Shown: piece after piece, positions 41,998 to 51,727 of the stretch
Layout: every line of letters starts with the position of its first letter
How positions within the stretch are numbered: position 1 is the first letter of the stretch
Assembly: GCA_963779685.1 (NCBI GenBank)
Contig: CAVZZG010000003.1
Location: forward strand, 1,736,001-1,800,000
Direction: 5' to 3'
DNA from: CAVZZG01 sp963779685
Lineage (GTDB): Bacteria > Actinomycetota > Thermoleophilia > Gaiellales > F1-60-MAGs149
DNA length: 64,000 bases
Made by a program: the position numbers and the translations under genes
Notes under the pieces: generated by a model
What the model was told of the DNA's origin: nothing
The model's database searches: none
The model's input: the letters and a program-made list of their open reading frames with translations, nothing else

Positions 41998-42945
41998 ATG
42001 CAGAGTCCTGCCCGCAGTGACCGTCGGCGCGATCGTCGCCTCGCCACCCCACCCACCCCGGCGCTCAGCGCCGCGAAGGCGGTCGTCTTCGCGGCCTACC
42101 CGATCTGGCTGGAGGGGATGGGCAAGGTGGTGGCCGGAACCGGCATCGGATACATCCACCTGACGACGGAACTGGCGGACGTACCTGCTGCCGTAGCCGA
42201 GCTGAAGGCCGACTTGCTCGTGATCGCCCTCGCCCGGGACAAGGTGGCAGACCTGGTCGGCGTGATCCGCCATTCGAGGGGGCACCGGCCGGAGCTGCGC
42301 ATCGTCGTGATTTCCGCCGCCCACGACGCGACGACGATCGACACGGTGCTCGACCTCGGCGTCAACGCGTTCGTGCTGCCGACGGCCGATCCTGGCGACG
42401 TCGCCGCCGCCATCCGCCAGTCCTTCGGCCCTTCGATCTATCTTCGCCGTTCCACGAACGAAGCCGCCGACGACGCCACCGGCGACACCCTCCCGGCAAG
42501 CATCGCCGTCCACGAGCGCGCCAACGGAGGCGGCCACGGCGCACTGAACGGAAACGCGCGCGAGCGTCCGGACGTCACCGGGCCAGCGACCAGGCCGGTC
42601 GCCACCGACCTGACGCGGCGCGAACTGGAGATCCTCCGCCTGGCAACCTCGGGTCGTTCCAACAGCGAGCTCGCCCGGATGCTCTGGGTGACGGAGCAGA
42701 CGATCAAGTTTCACCTGTCGAACATCTATCGCAAGCTGAACGTGGCGAACCGAACCGAAGCCGCCCGCTGGGCACAGGTGAACGGCCTGCTGAACGACAC
42801 CCCCACTGCCTCCGACGACCCCACGCCGGTCACCGCCGGCCAGACGGCGGGGGCACTCGCCACGCCGAAGGCGTCGTGGCAGCCGAACGGGAACGGCCAG
42901 GCAACGCCGCCCCGTGCGGCCGGTGCGCCAGGACAGTCCAGCTAG
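41998..42945 (+). CDS. LuxR-type regulator with degenerate receiver domain
   Basis: A 315-residue regulator. Residues ~27-148 have the fold pattern of a response-regulator receiver (KAVVFAAYPIWLEGM, ADLLVIALARD, IVVISAAHD, GVNAFVLPTADPGD). Where the phospho-Asp should be there is Ala77, and the switch Lys is replaced by Pro128, so classical phosphorylation is unlikely. A poorly conserved linker leads to a LuxR HTH (about 204-262, LTRRELEILRLATSGRSNSELA then TEQTIKFHLSNIYRKL). The C-terminus is Ala/Pro-rich. AAGGAGGGG defines ATG 41998. It heads the polysaccharide locus and is the obvious candidate to control it. Confidence 0.88.
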   Translation: MQSPARSDRRRDRRLATPPTPALSAAKAVVFAAYPIWLEGMGKVVAGTGIGYIHLTTELADVPAAVAELKADLLVIALARDKVADLVGVIRHSRGHRPELRIVVISAAHDATTIDTVLDLGVNAFVLPTADPGDVAAAIRQSFGPSIYLRRSTNEAADDATGDTLPASIAVHERANGGGHGALNGNARERPDVTGPATRPVATDLTRRELEILRLATSGRSNSELARMLWVTEQTIKFHLSNIYRKLNVANRTEAARWAQVNGLLNDTPTASDDPTPVTAGQTAGALATPKASWQPNGNGQATPPRAAGAPGQSS

Positions 42946-43176
42946 CCCGCCCGCCGATCCTGGACGATCGTCGCGGTCGTCTCCAGTCCGGAAGGCTGGA
43001 ACGTCTCCGCCGGCGGTCGATCCAGCCCTTACCGGTCTGGTGAAACCGGGTCGCCGCTGGTAACAATGGCGCTCCCTGAGGTCTCCCAGCCCCAGCCAGC
43101 CCAGCCCCAGCCACCGCCCCAGGTACGAACCGCCACCGGCGCCAACCGAGGCCGATGCGCCCACCGGGAGCCCGTA
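42946..43176. other. Intergenic region with CAGCCC-type short repeats
   Basis: A 231-bp gap before the first glycosyltransferase. It contains a low-complexity tract around 43086-43120 made of repeated CAGCCCCAGCC units and GC hairpin potential, but no gene or clear promoter. Confidence 0.4.
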
Positions 43177-44436
43177 GTGAACGACCGTCGCCTCGCTGTC
43201 CTGATCGTCTCGGCCCAGTTCCCGTTCCCACCGCGGTTCGGCTTCGCGCGGCGCGTCTTCCATCTCGCCGCGCACCTCGCCCGCGCCAACGACGTGACGC
43301 TGCTGACCTACGGGACCGCGGACGATCGTACCCACCTCGCAGGCCTGGAATCAGACATCGACGTCGAGATCGTCGAGCGCGCCGAAGGTGCCCAGGCCCG
43401 CCGTCGCGCCGGACAGGCCGCCTCGGTGTTCTCGCGTGAGCCGTTCGCCTGCCGCTCGGTCGTGAGTGTCGAGATGCAGCAGGCGATCGACGGGATCTGC
43501 GCACGGCGCCGATTCGACGTCATCCAGCTCGAGTCGAGCGTGCTCTGCGCGTTCCGGCTGCCTCCGGGCATTCCGCTGATCCTCGACGAGCACAACCTCG
43601 AGTACGAGGTGTACGAGCGCATGCACCAGGGCGAGCGCTCCCTCGCGCGGCGCACGTTCAACCGGCTCGAGGCGACGCGAGTCCGGCGCTTCGAACAGCA
43701 CTGGTGGAGACACGTCGCAGGCTGCGCCGTGACGTCCGAGCGCGAGGAGGCCATCGTCCGCCAGCTCGCGCCAGGGACGCTCGTGGCGACGGTCCCGAAC
43801 GGGGTGGACATCGACGAGTTCCAACCGTCGGGCGAGGCCGTCGAGCCAGAGACGGTGGTGTTCAACGGGCTCCTGCGCTACCGGCCCAACCTCGACGCGG
43901 CGTGCTTTCTCGTCGACGAGGTGTGGCCGAGGGTGCTCGCCGTCCGACCTGGCGCCCGGCTGTTCATCGTCGGCAAGGGCGAGCGCGACGACCTTCGTCG
44001 GCTGTCGCGTCCCGGCGTCGTCGTCACCGGCGAGGTACCGGACGTGCGCCCCTACCTGGCCCGCGCGGCAGTCGTCGCAGTGCCGGTGCGCATGGGCGGC
44101 GGGACGCGCCTCAAGATCACGGAGGCCCTGGCGATGGGCAAGCCGATCGTCACGACCTCACTCGGCTGCGAGGGGATCGCCGTTCAGGATGGCCGGGAGG
44201 TCGTGATCGCCGAGACCGCCCAGGCCACGGCCGCCGCCATCGATGGCCTGTTCGCCGATCCGGCCCTGTGCAACCGGCTCGGCCACGCCGGCCGTCAACT
44301 CGCGATGCGGCGGTACTCGTGGGACGATGCGGGCGACCGGCTCGAGGCGCTCACCCGCCTGGTGGTCTCCACCACCCTGCCGCAACCGACCGCCGCGGCC
44401 CCCACCTCGACGCCGGCTGCGTCGCGGGCGGTGTGA
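43177..44436 (+). CDS. GT4-family glycosyltransferase
   Basis: A 419-residue GT-B-fold glycosyltransferase. The N-terminal acceptor domain begins LAVLIVSAQFPFPPRFGFARR. The C-terminal donor domain has VATVPNGVDIDEF (about residue 207), FNGLLRYRPN, LFIVGKG and the E-x7-E-like PVRMGGGTRLKITEALAMGKPIV segment (about 303-325). It transfers a sugar from a nucleotide donor to a growing glycan at the inner membrane face. GTG 43177 is selected because GGGAG lies seven bases before it; longer readings add a low-complexity Pro/Gln segment. The next GT overlaps its stop. Confidence 0.88.
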   Translation: MNDRRLAVLIVSAQFPFPPRFGFARRVFHLAAHLARANDVTLLTYGTADDRTHLAGLESDIDVEIVERAEGAQARRRAGQAASVFSREPFACRSVVSVEMQQAIDGICARRRFDVIQLESSVLCAFRLPPGIPLILDEHNLEYEVYERMHQGERSLARRTFNRLEATRVRRFEQHWWRHVAGCAVTSEREEAIVRQLAPGTLVATVPNGVDIDEFQPSGEAVEPETVVFNGLLRYRPNLDAACFLVDEVWPRVLAVRPGARLFIVGKGERDDLRRLSRPGVVVTGEVPDVRPYLARAAVVAVPVRMGGGTRLKITEALAMGKPIVTTSLGCEGIAVQDGREVVIAETAQATAAAIDGLFADPALCNRLGHAGRQLAMRRYSWDDAGDRLEALTRLVVSTTLPQPTAAAPTSTPAASRAV

Positions 44437-45656
44437 CGATGCCCGACCGGCGACCACGCGCGTGCCTGGTACGGCAGACCGACCTCTACGAGACGCCGCT
44501 GCGGCGAGAGGCGGAGGCCCTCACCGAGGCCGGCTTCGCGGTGGAGGTGTTGCTGATGCGGCACGCCGATCGCGCGCGCCGGACGACGATCAACGGCGTG
44601 GACGTCACGAGCCTGCCGGCCTCCCTCGCGCGCGCGTCCGGCAAGGGACGCTACGTGCTCGACTACGGCAGGTTCTTCACGCTCGCGGCGGCCACCCTCA
44701 TGCGCCGCCACGTGCGCCGGCCCTACGCCGTCATCCAGGTCAACTCGATGCCGGACTTCCTCGTCTTCGCGGCCCTCCTGCCGAAGCTTCTCGGCGCCCG
44801 CGTCATTGCGAGCATGAAGGAACCGACGCCGGAACTGGCCTGGACCCTCTACGGCTCCGCCCGCATGACGAGGCTGCTCGAGCGGGTCGAGCAGCGGGCA
44901 CTGCGCTTCGCGCATCACGCCTTCGCCGTCACCGACGAGCACCGGGAGCGCTACATCGAGCGGGGCGCCGACGGGCGCGGGATCACCGTGGTCCTGAACG
45001 GCATCGACAGCGAGACGATGCTCGCGGGATGGACGCCCCCGCCACGGCGCACCGGGAACCAGTTCGTGGCGATCTGCCACGGAACGATCGAGGATCGCTA
45101 CGGCCAGGACACGATCGTCGAGGCGGCCGCGCTCGTCCGGGACGCGGTGCCGGACCTGCGGGTGATCCTGACCGGCCGTGGTTCGACGGCGGGTGACGTG
45201 GTCGAGAAGGCCCGAGCTCTGGGCGTAGACGACATCGTCCGGTACGAGGGCTGGGTGGGCGCCGAGCGCCTCAACGACCTCCTCTTCGGCGCAGACGTCG
45301 GCATCGTGGCCCAGAAGGCGTCGCCGTACTCGCACCTCGTCCACACGAACAAGATGATGGACTACTGGATCTTCGGCCTGCCCGTGGTCGCGAGCCGCCT
45401 ACGGGCGGTCTCCGCGAGCTACGACGACACGGTGCTCGAGTTCTTCGAGCCGGGCGACCCCGCCGATCTCGCGCGGGCGCTGCAGCGGATCCACGGCGAC
45501 CGGCGGCGTCGGCAGGAGCTCGCCGACGCCGGCACCGCCGCGCTCGCAGCGAACGGGTGGGGAGTGCAGCGCCGCGTCTACCTCGACGTCTTCGCTGACG
45601 TCGTCGGGGTTCCGCGAAGGGCTAGGACCACCCAACCTACCCCGGCGGAAACCTGA
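44433..45656 (+). CDS. GT4-family glycosyltransferase
   Basis: A 407-residue GT-B glycosyltransferase, starting near RPRACLVRQTDLYETPLRREAEAL. The second domain includes ITVVLNGIDSETM, ICHGTIEDRYGQDTIVEAA, VILTGRG and the donor-site segment VGIVAQKASPYSHLVHTNKMMDYWIFGLPVV. It probably adds a second sugar of the repeat unit. GTG 44433 overlaps the stop of the previous gene (GTGA); ATG 44439 is an in-frame alternative two codons later. The product ends with a short basic, Thr/Pro-rich tail. A 151-bp gap follows. Confidence 0.88.
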   Translation: MTMPDRRPRACLVRQTDLYETPLRREAEALTEAGFAVEVLLMRHADRARRTTINGVDVTSLPASLARASGKGRYVLDYGRFFTLAAATLMRRHVRRPYAVIQVNSMPDFLVFAALLPKLLGARVIASMKEPTPELAWTLYGSARMTRLLERVEQRALRFAHHAFAVTDEHRERYIERGADGRGITVVLNGIDSETMLAGWTPPPRRTGNQFVAICHGTIEDRYGQDTIVEAAALVRDAVPDLRVILTGRGSTAGDVVEKARALGVDDIVRYEGWVGAERLNDLLFGADVGIVAQKASPYSHLVHTNKMMDYWIFGLPVVASRLRAVSASYDDTVLEFFEPGDPADLARALQRIHGDRRRRQELADAGTAALAANGWGVQRRVYLDVFADVVGVPRRARTTQPTPAET

Positions 45657-45807
45657 TCGAAGAGGTAGTGGTGCGGCCCTGGGGGCCGTGCGACGCTTGG
45701 CTCGGGCGTTGTCGGCGCGTGCGTCGCCGTACGCGCCGGTACGGGGGGGCAACGCCCCAACAGCAGGCCTCCCCGACTTCCCCAAGCGAACGAAGGAACG
45801 AAACCCG
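45657..45807 (+). promoter_or_regulatory. Hairpin-rich leader of the giant secreted protein
   Basis: A 151-bp region containing several GC hairpins (CGGCC/GGCCG near 45677-45692, GCGCGT/ACGCGC near 45715-45737, and GGGGC/GCCCC near 45748-45762). A weak ribosome site (GAAGGAACG) precedes ATG 45808. No known riboswitch motif is recognised. A promoter here is likely but could not be placed. Confidence 0.35.
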
Positions 45808-48800
45808 ATGAGATCCCGCGCCTCGCGCATGGTCATTGCGTTGCTCTTCCTGGTCGGACTCGCGGGCGCGCTGCCGTCGCCGGCGGCGGCCGCGTTGAAC
45901 GCCATCCAGATCGAGAACGCGAACCCCGGGACGCCAGGCTGGGACGCCTTCGCCTCGGTCGCTCAGCAGGACGCGATCTCGGGCTACGGGTCGAAGATCA
46001 GCGTCAACCACGGCGGCTCGCTCGACCTCTACGTGACCACGACCGCGCCGAGCTTCACCATCGACGTGTTCCGCACCGGCTGGTACGGCGGCGTCGGCGC
46101 TCGCCTGATGGCGAGTCTCGGGACGTTCCCGGGCGTGCACCAGGCCATCCCTGCACCCGACCCGGTGACCGGCATGGTCTCTGCCGCCAACTGGTCGAAG
46201 ACGACCACGCTCCCGATCCCGTCGACGTGGGTGACCGGTGCCTACCTCGCGAAGCTGACGGCGTCGAACGGCAACGCGAGCTTCATCTTCTTCGTCGTGC
46301 GCAACGACGGCGGCACCGAGCCGGTCGACTTCCAGACCAGCGTCAGCACGTACCAGGCGTACAACGCCTGGGGCGGCACGAGCCTCTACACGAACACCAC
46401 CAACGGCTCGGTGTACAGCGGGCCGCACGCGACGAAGGTCAGCTTCGACCGTCCCTTCGATCCGAACGACTCCAACGGCGCCGGGCACTTCCTGATGTAC
46501 GAGTACCCGTTCATCCGCTGGGCGGAGTCGCAGGGGTACGACATGACCTACACGACCGACGTCGATACCGACATGAACACGAACCCGCTGACGAACCACC
46601 GGGTCTTCCTGTCGGTCGGCCATGACGAGTACTGGTCGAAGAGCATGCGCGACAACGTCGAGAGCGCGATCGCCCACGGCGTCAACGCAGGCTTCTTCGG
46701 GGCGAACGAGGCGTACTGGCAGATCCGCTTCGAGCCGAACGCCGCCGGCTCGCCCGACCGGGTCGAGGTGGGGTACAAGGACTTCGCGACCGCCTCGACC
46801 GCGCCCGGCCCGGATCCGCAGTTCGGGGTCAACAACGCGATCGTCACGACACGCTGGCGCGACGCGCCGGTGAACCGGCCGGAGAACGCGATGTCCGGGC
46901 TCATGTACCAGGACCAGGTCAACCAGAGCTACCCGTACGTCGTCCAGAACGCCTCGAGCTGGGTGTATGCCGGCACCGGGTTCACCGACGGCACACAGGT
47001 GCCCGGCATCGTCGGCTACGAGTACGACAAGGCGTTCTCGAACGGCTTCCAGCCGGCGGGCCTGACGCTGCTCTCGAACTCCCCCGTCGTCGGCTGCTGC
47101 GAGGGCTCGGGCAACTCGTTCTCGAACTCGTCGATCTACACGGCGGCGAGCGGAGCCCAGGTGTTCAACGCGGGCACGATCCAGTGGTCCTACGGACTGG
47201 ACGACTACGCCGCGCCGGGCTTCCGGAACGCCGGCATCCAGACGACCACGGCGAACATCCTGAACGCGTTCTCGAGCGGAACGGCGACGCCAGCGCCGGG
47301 CGCCTCGCTGACGCCGGCCTCCGTGGACTTCGGCAGCGTGACGCCCGGAACGACGAGCGCCGCCCAGGCGGTCACCGTCACGAACACCGGCCAGGCGCCG
47401 CTGACGATCTCGAGCATCGGCGACACCGGCGCCAACGCGGCCGACTTCGCTCAGACCAGCGCCTGCCCGATCGCACCCGCGACGCTCGCCGCAGGTGGCA
47501 CGTGCAGCATCAGCGTCACGTTCACGCCGTCGGCGTCCGGTGCCGAGGCGGCCACGCTCCAGGTCGCCGACGACGCCCCCGGCAGCCCGCAGGGGGTGTT
47601 GCTGACGGGCACCGGCTCGGGCGGTCCGCCGGCGGTCACCATCGCGCCGGCGTCGCTGCCGTTCGGCAACCAGACGGTCGGAACCGCGAGCGCCGCGCAG
47701 ACCGTGGCGATCACCAGCAGTGGCGGAACGGCCCTGGTGATCTCGAGCATCGGCATCTCCGGCCCCGACGCGACGAGCTTCACGCAGTCCAGCACCTGTC
47801 CGATCGGCCCCGCCACGCTCGCCGTGAACGCCTCCTGCTCCGTGAGCGTCACGTTCTCGCCGAGCGCCACCGGCGCCCGATCCGCCACGCTGCAGATCGC
47901 AGACAACGCCGGCGGCAGCCCGCACAACGTGGCCCTGACCGGCAACGGGGCGGTGGCGCAGAGCGGCAATCCGATCGTGCTCGAGAACCAGCAGCCGGGG
48001 ACGACCAGTTGGCAGCTGGACGACTACAACAAGGCGCAGGCGCATGAGATCGAGGGCTACGCGTCGCTGACGAGCGTCAACCGGGGCGCGCCGATCGACC
48101 TCAAGGTGAGCCTCTCCTCGAGCGCCCAGTACACCATGGACATCTACCGGATGGGCTGGTACCCGACCGGCACGAATCCCGACGGCAGCTCCTGCGCTCC
48201 GTCGTGCGGCGGCCGGCTGATGCTCCACGTCGGCCCGCTGAACGGGGTCAAGCAGCCCAACTGCCCGCAGGTCACGTCCACGTCGAGCCCCGACTTCGGG
48301 ATGACCGAGTGCAACTGGGCGACGAGCTACACCCTGACCGTGCCGACCTCGTGGACGACCGGGAACTACATCGTCAAGCTCCGCCGCCTGGACGGCACGA
48401 ACCTCGAGAACTACATGACGTTCGTCGTGCGCGACGACTCGAGCACGTCCCCCCTCGTGTACTCGCTCGACGTCAACACCTGGCAGGCCTACAACTTCTG
48501 GGGCGGTAGCGGCAACGCCAACATCGGTTACAACCTCTACGGCAAGTTCAACGACGTCAGCCTCGCGTCGCTCGCCGATAACCGGGCCTACTCGGTCTCG
48601 TTCGACCGGCCCTACCTCGACCAGTCGTCCATCGACGGCGCGGGCGACTTCATGGTCTGGGACTTCCCGCTCGTGCGGTTCCTGGAGTCGAAGGGCTACA
48701 ACATGACCTACGTCACGGATGCCGACCTGCAGTCGAACCCGGGTCTCCTGGCAGGCCGCGCGGGCTTCATCAACACCGGCCACGACGAGTACTACTCGGA

Positions 48801-51720
48801 CGGCATGCGGACCGCGATCACGAACGCGATCGCCGGCAAGGTCAACATGGCGTTCTTCAGCGCGAACAACATCTACTCGCGCATCACCTGGGCAGCCAAC
48901 GGTGCCGGCTCGCCGCTGCGCCGCATCCACGACGACAAGGGCGCGAACGCAGGCTCGACGACGCTCGAGTTCCGCAACCTCGACCCGGCCCAGCCGGAGA
49001 ACGCCGTCCTCGGCGTCATGCAGAACGGCGTCGCGACCTCACGGCCGTGGCTCGTGTTCGACCCGACCAGCTGGATCTTCGCCGGCACGGGGTTGGTCAA
49101 GTACACCGGCAACGGCACCACCGGCGTCGTCACGAGCGGGCCCGGCCAGAACGCGCTCCCCGAGATCGTCGGCTACGAGTTCGACACGCGTGCGGTGAAC
49201 GGACCGCTCCTCAGCTCGTTCACCTCGAGCGAGCCGGCGGGCCTCCAGCAGGTCGCGCACTCGTTCGTCCCGGCGTCCGACAACGGCGTCGACGCATGGG
49301 CCGACGCGACGCTGTACACGGCACCCAGCGGCGCGACCGTCTTCTCGGCCGGCACCCTCCAGTGGGGGTTCGGGGTCGACGACGGCTACAACGACGGCTT
49401 CTGCAACTGCAGCCACACGTCGACGAACGCCGCCACCCAGAAGGTCACGACGAACATCCTCGACCGCTTCATCGCGTCGCAGACGCCGGCGCCAGGCGCC
49501 ACGCTGACGCCGAGCGGCCTGACGTTCGCGAGCCAGCTCGTCGGCACCACGTCCGCATCGCAGCAGGTGAACCTCGCCAACAGTGGCACGCTGCCCCTCG
49601 CGATCACCGGCCTGTCGGTCGGCGGCACGAACGCCGGTGACTTCGCCATCGCCTCGACGACCTGCCCGGCGAGCCCGGCAACCCTGGCAGCGGGCGCCTC
49701 GTGCACGATCACCGCCGCCTTCTCGCCGACCGCCACCGGCGCGCGGTCGGCGGCCATCTCGATCGCCGACAACGCCGTCGGCTCGCCGCAGAGCCTCGCC
49801 CTGGCGGGCACCGGCGTGCTCCCGGTCGCCTCGCTCGCACCGATCAGCCTCACGTTCCCGTCGACCATGCTCGGCGGGAAGTCCACATCGCAGCTGATCA
49901 CGATCGCCGATGCCGGCGGCGCACCGCTGACGATCTCGAGCATCTCGATCGGCGGCGCGAACGCCGCCGACTTCACCCAGACGTCGACCTGCCCGATCGC
50001 ACCGGCGGCACTGGCCCCGGCGGCGTCGTGCACGGTCACGATCACCTTCGCCCCGAGCATCGTCGGCGGCGAGGCGGCCACGCTCCAGGTCGCCGACAAC
50101 GCCGCCGGCAGCCCGCACACCGCGGCGCTCACCGGCACCGGCGTGGCGCCCGCCCCGGCGGTCGGTCTCTCGCCGACGTCCCTCAGCTTCGCGAGCCGGG
50201 TGACGGGGTCGACCAGCGCCGGGCAGGCGATCACGCTCACCAACACCGGCCAGGCGGCGCTCGCCATTTCGGCGGTCACGCTCGGCGGCGCGAACGCCGG
50301 CGACTACGCCATCGCCTCGACGACCTGCCCGATCGCACCGGCGACGGTGGCACCGGCCGCCACGTGCACCATCACGGTCACCTTCACTCCAACGGCCACG
50401 GGCACCCGGACGGCGGCGGTAGCGGTCGCCGACAACGCGGCCGACAGCCCCGAGAGCGTGCCGCTGACAGGGGTCGGCGCGGCGCCGACGCCCGCCGTGG
50501 GCCTGTCGCCCACGAGTCTCACGTTCGCATCGCAGGGCCTTGGCACCACCAGCGCCGCGCAGACCGTGACGCTCACCGACACCGGCACGGGGCCGCTCAC
50601 GATCACGGGCATCACCGTCGCCGGCACCAATCCCGCCGACTTCGCGGCCACGTCGACCTGCCCGATCACTCCGGCGACCGTCGCCGTGGCCGGCACGTGC
50701 TCGATCGCGGTGACGTTCAAGCCCACCGCGACCGGCACGCGCCGGGCAACGGTCTCGATCGCGGACAACGCGGCCGGCAGCCCGCAGGCGGTGACGCTCA
50801 CCGGCACTGCCGTGGCAGCGCCTCCGACGGCGACGCTGACGCCCACCGCGCTCGGCTTCGGCAGCGTCGTCGTCAACGTCAGGACGGCAGCTCAGGTCCT
50901 CACGCTCACGAACACGAGCACGTCGCCGATCGCCATCACCAGCGTGTCGCTGGGCGGTGCCAACCCGGGTGACTTCGCCCGGACGAACAACTGCCCAACC
51001 GGCACCGCACGGCTGGCTGCAGGAGCGTCGTGCACGGTCTCCGTCACGTTCCGGCCGACGGCAGGAGGCCCGCGAGCCGCCACCCTGTCGATCACCGACA
51101 ACGCGACCGGGAGCCCGCAGGTCGCAACCCTGGCCGGCACCGGCCTGTACCTCTCGGACGGGTTCGAGAGCGGCAGCCTGTCTGGATGGACGCAGTCCGG
51201 GGCGGGCACATCGAGCGTCCAGACGACGGTCGTCCATTCGGGCACGTACGCGGTCGCGCTGACGAGCAGCGCGAGCAACGCCCGCACGGCGTACCGCAAC
51301 CTCGCGGGCGGCGCCCAGGCGACGGCCTACACGCGCTTCTACTTCCGTTACGCGTCGCTCACCGGCACGGTGCCGATCGCCTACGGGACGGACTCGAGCG
51401 CCGTCAAACGCTGGGAGCTCGATTTCGTCTCCAGCACGCAGTCGCTGACGCTGAGCGCCTGGAACAGCTCGGGCGTGCAGACGTCGGTCGCGGCGGTCGG
51501 GACGCTGAGCCCGGCCACGTGGTACAGCCTCGAGGTCGACCTGCGCGCCGCGGCCAGCGGCGGCGCCGACCTCTGGATCAACGGAGCGCCGGCCGCGAGC
51601 CTGGCGGGCAACTACGCCACGAGCACGCTCTACTCGCGGCTCTACCTCTCGAACAACCGGGGCAACGGCACGGCGTACTTCGATGACGTCGTCGTCGCGA
51701 GCTCCCAGATCGGCCCGTAA
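45808..51720 (+). CDS. Giant secreted protein: two N,N-dimethylformamidase-like domains and seven choice-of-anchor-D/ASH-type repeats
   Basis: A 1970-residue exported protein with a Sec signal (MVIALLFLVGLAGALPSPAAA, mature from about residue 30). Two copies of the N,N-dimethylformamidase beta-subunit-like domain lie at about 30-490 and 719-1224, each with a FRTGWYGG/YRMGWYPT strand, a FDRPF/FDRPY motif and the GHDEYW/GHDEYY signature. Two ~110-residue choice-of-anchor-D (ASH/HYDIN-like) repeats separate them (about 492-718). Five more follow (about 1225-1785), with LTFASQ, TCPIAPATVA and GSPQ hallmarks. A LamG-like/lectin-like domain ends the protein. No LPxTG is present. It probably acts on, or binds, extracellular glycan or amide groups. 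The enzymatic activity is unproven. Confidence 0.85.
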   Translation: MRSRASRMVIALLFLVGLAGALPSPAAAALNAIQIENANPGTPGWDAFASVAQQDAISGYGSKISVNHGGSLDLYVTTTAPSFTIDVFRTGWYGGVGARLMASLGTFPGVHQAIPAPDPVTGMVSAANWSKTTTLPIPSTWVTGAYLAKLTASNGNASFIFFVVRNDGGTEPVDFQTSVSTYQAYNAWGGTSLYTNTTNGSVYSGPHATKVSFDRPFDPNDSNGAGHFLMYEYPFIRWAESQGYDMTYTTDVDTDMNTNPLTNHRVFLSVGHDEYWSKSMRDNVESAIAHGVNAGFFGANEAYWQIRFEPNAAGSPDRVEVGYKDFATASTAPGPDPQFGVNNAIVTTRWRDAPVNRPENAMSGLMYQDQVNQSYPYVVQNASSWVYAGTGFTDGTQVPGIVGYEYDKAFSNGFQPAGLTLLSNSPVVGCCEGSGNSFSNSSIYTAASGAQVFNAGTIQWSYGLDDYAAPGFRNAGIQTTTANILNAFSSGTATPAPGASLTPASVDFGSVTPGTTSAAQAVTVTNTGQAPLTISSIGDTGANAADFAQTSACPIAPATLAAGGTCSISVTFTPSASGAEAATLQVADDAPGSPQGVLLTGTGSGGPPAVTIAPASLPFGNQTVGTASAAQTVAITSSGGTALVISSIGISGPDATSFTQSSTCPIGPATLAVNASCSVSVTFSPSATGARSATLQIADNAGGSPHNVALTGNGAVAQSGNPIVLENQQPGTTSWQLDDYNKAQAHEIEGYASLTSVNRGAPIDLKVSLSSSAQYTMDIYRMGWYPTGTNPDGSSCAPSCGGRLMLHVGPLNGVKQPNCPQVTSTSSPDFGMTECNWATSYTLTVPTSWTTGNYIVKLRRLDGTNLENYMTFVVRDDSSTSPLVYSLDVNTWQAYNFWGGSGNANIGYNLYGKFNDVSLASLADNRAYSVSFDRPYLDQSSIDGAGDFMVWDFPLVRFLESKGYNMTYVTDADLQSNPGLLAGRAGFINTGHDEYYSDGMRTAITNAIAGKVNMAFFSANNIYSRITWAANGAGSPLRRIHDDKGANAGSTTLEFRNLDPAQPENAVLGVMQNGVATSRPWLVFDPTSWIFAGTGLVKYTGNGTTGVVTSGPGQNALPEIVGYEFDTRAVNGPLLSSFTSSEPAGLQQVAHSFVPASDNGVDAWADATLYTAPSGATVFSAGTLQWGFGVDDGYNDGFCNCSHTSTNAATQKVTTNILDRFIASQTPAPGATLTPSGLTFASQLVGTTSASQQVNLANSGTLPLAITGLSVGGTNAGDFAIASTTCPASPATLAAGASCTITAAFSPTATGARSAAISIADNAVGSPQSLALAGTGVLPVASLAPISLTFPSTMLGGKSTSQLITIADAGGAPLTISSISIGGANAADFTQTSTCPIAPAALAPAASCTVTITFAPSIVGGEAATLQVADNAAGSPHTAALTGTGVAPAPAVGLSPTSLSFASRVTGSTSAGQAITLTNTGQAALAISAVTLGGANAGDYAIASTTCPIAPATVAPAATCTITVTFTPTATGTRTAAVAVADNAADSPESVPLTGVGAAPTPAVGLSPTSLTFASQGLGTTSAAQTVTLTDTGTGPLTITGITVAGTNPADFAATSTCPITPATVAVAGTCSIAVTFKPTATGTRRATVSIADNAAGSPQAVTLTGTAVAAPPTATLTPTALGFGSVVVNVRTAAQVLTLTNTSTSPIAITSVSLGGANPGDFARTNNCPTGTARLAAGASCTVSVTFRPTAGGPRAATLSITDNATGSPQVATLAGTGLYLSDGFESGSLSGWTQSGAGTSSVQTTVVHSGTYAVALTSSASNARTAYRNLAGGAQATAYTRFYFRYASLTGTVPIAYGTDSSAVKRWELDFVSSTQSLTLSAWNSSGVQTSVAAVGTLSPATWYSLEVDLRAAASGGADLWINGAPAASLAGNYATSTLYSRLYLSNNRGNGTAYFDDVVVASSQIGP

Positions 51721-51727
51721 CGGCGAC

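Noticed and set aside
45657..45807. Possible cyclic-di-GMP or cyclic-di-AMP riboswitch before the giant secreted protein
   Set aside because: GC hairpins are present, but none of the conserved core motifs of the GEMM or ydaO classes could be found.
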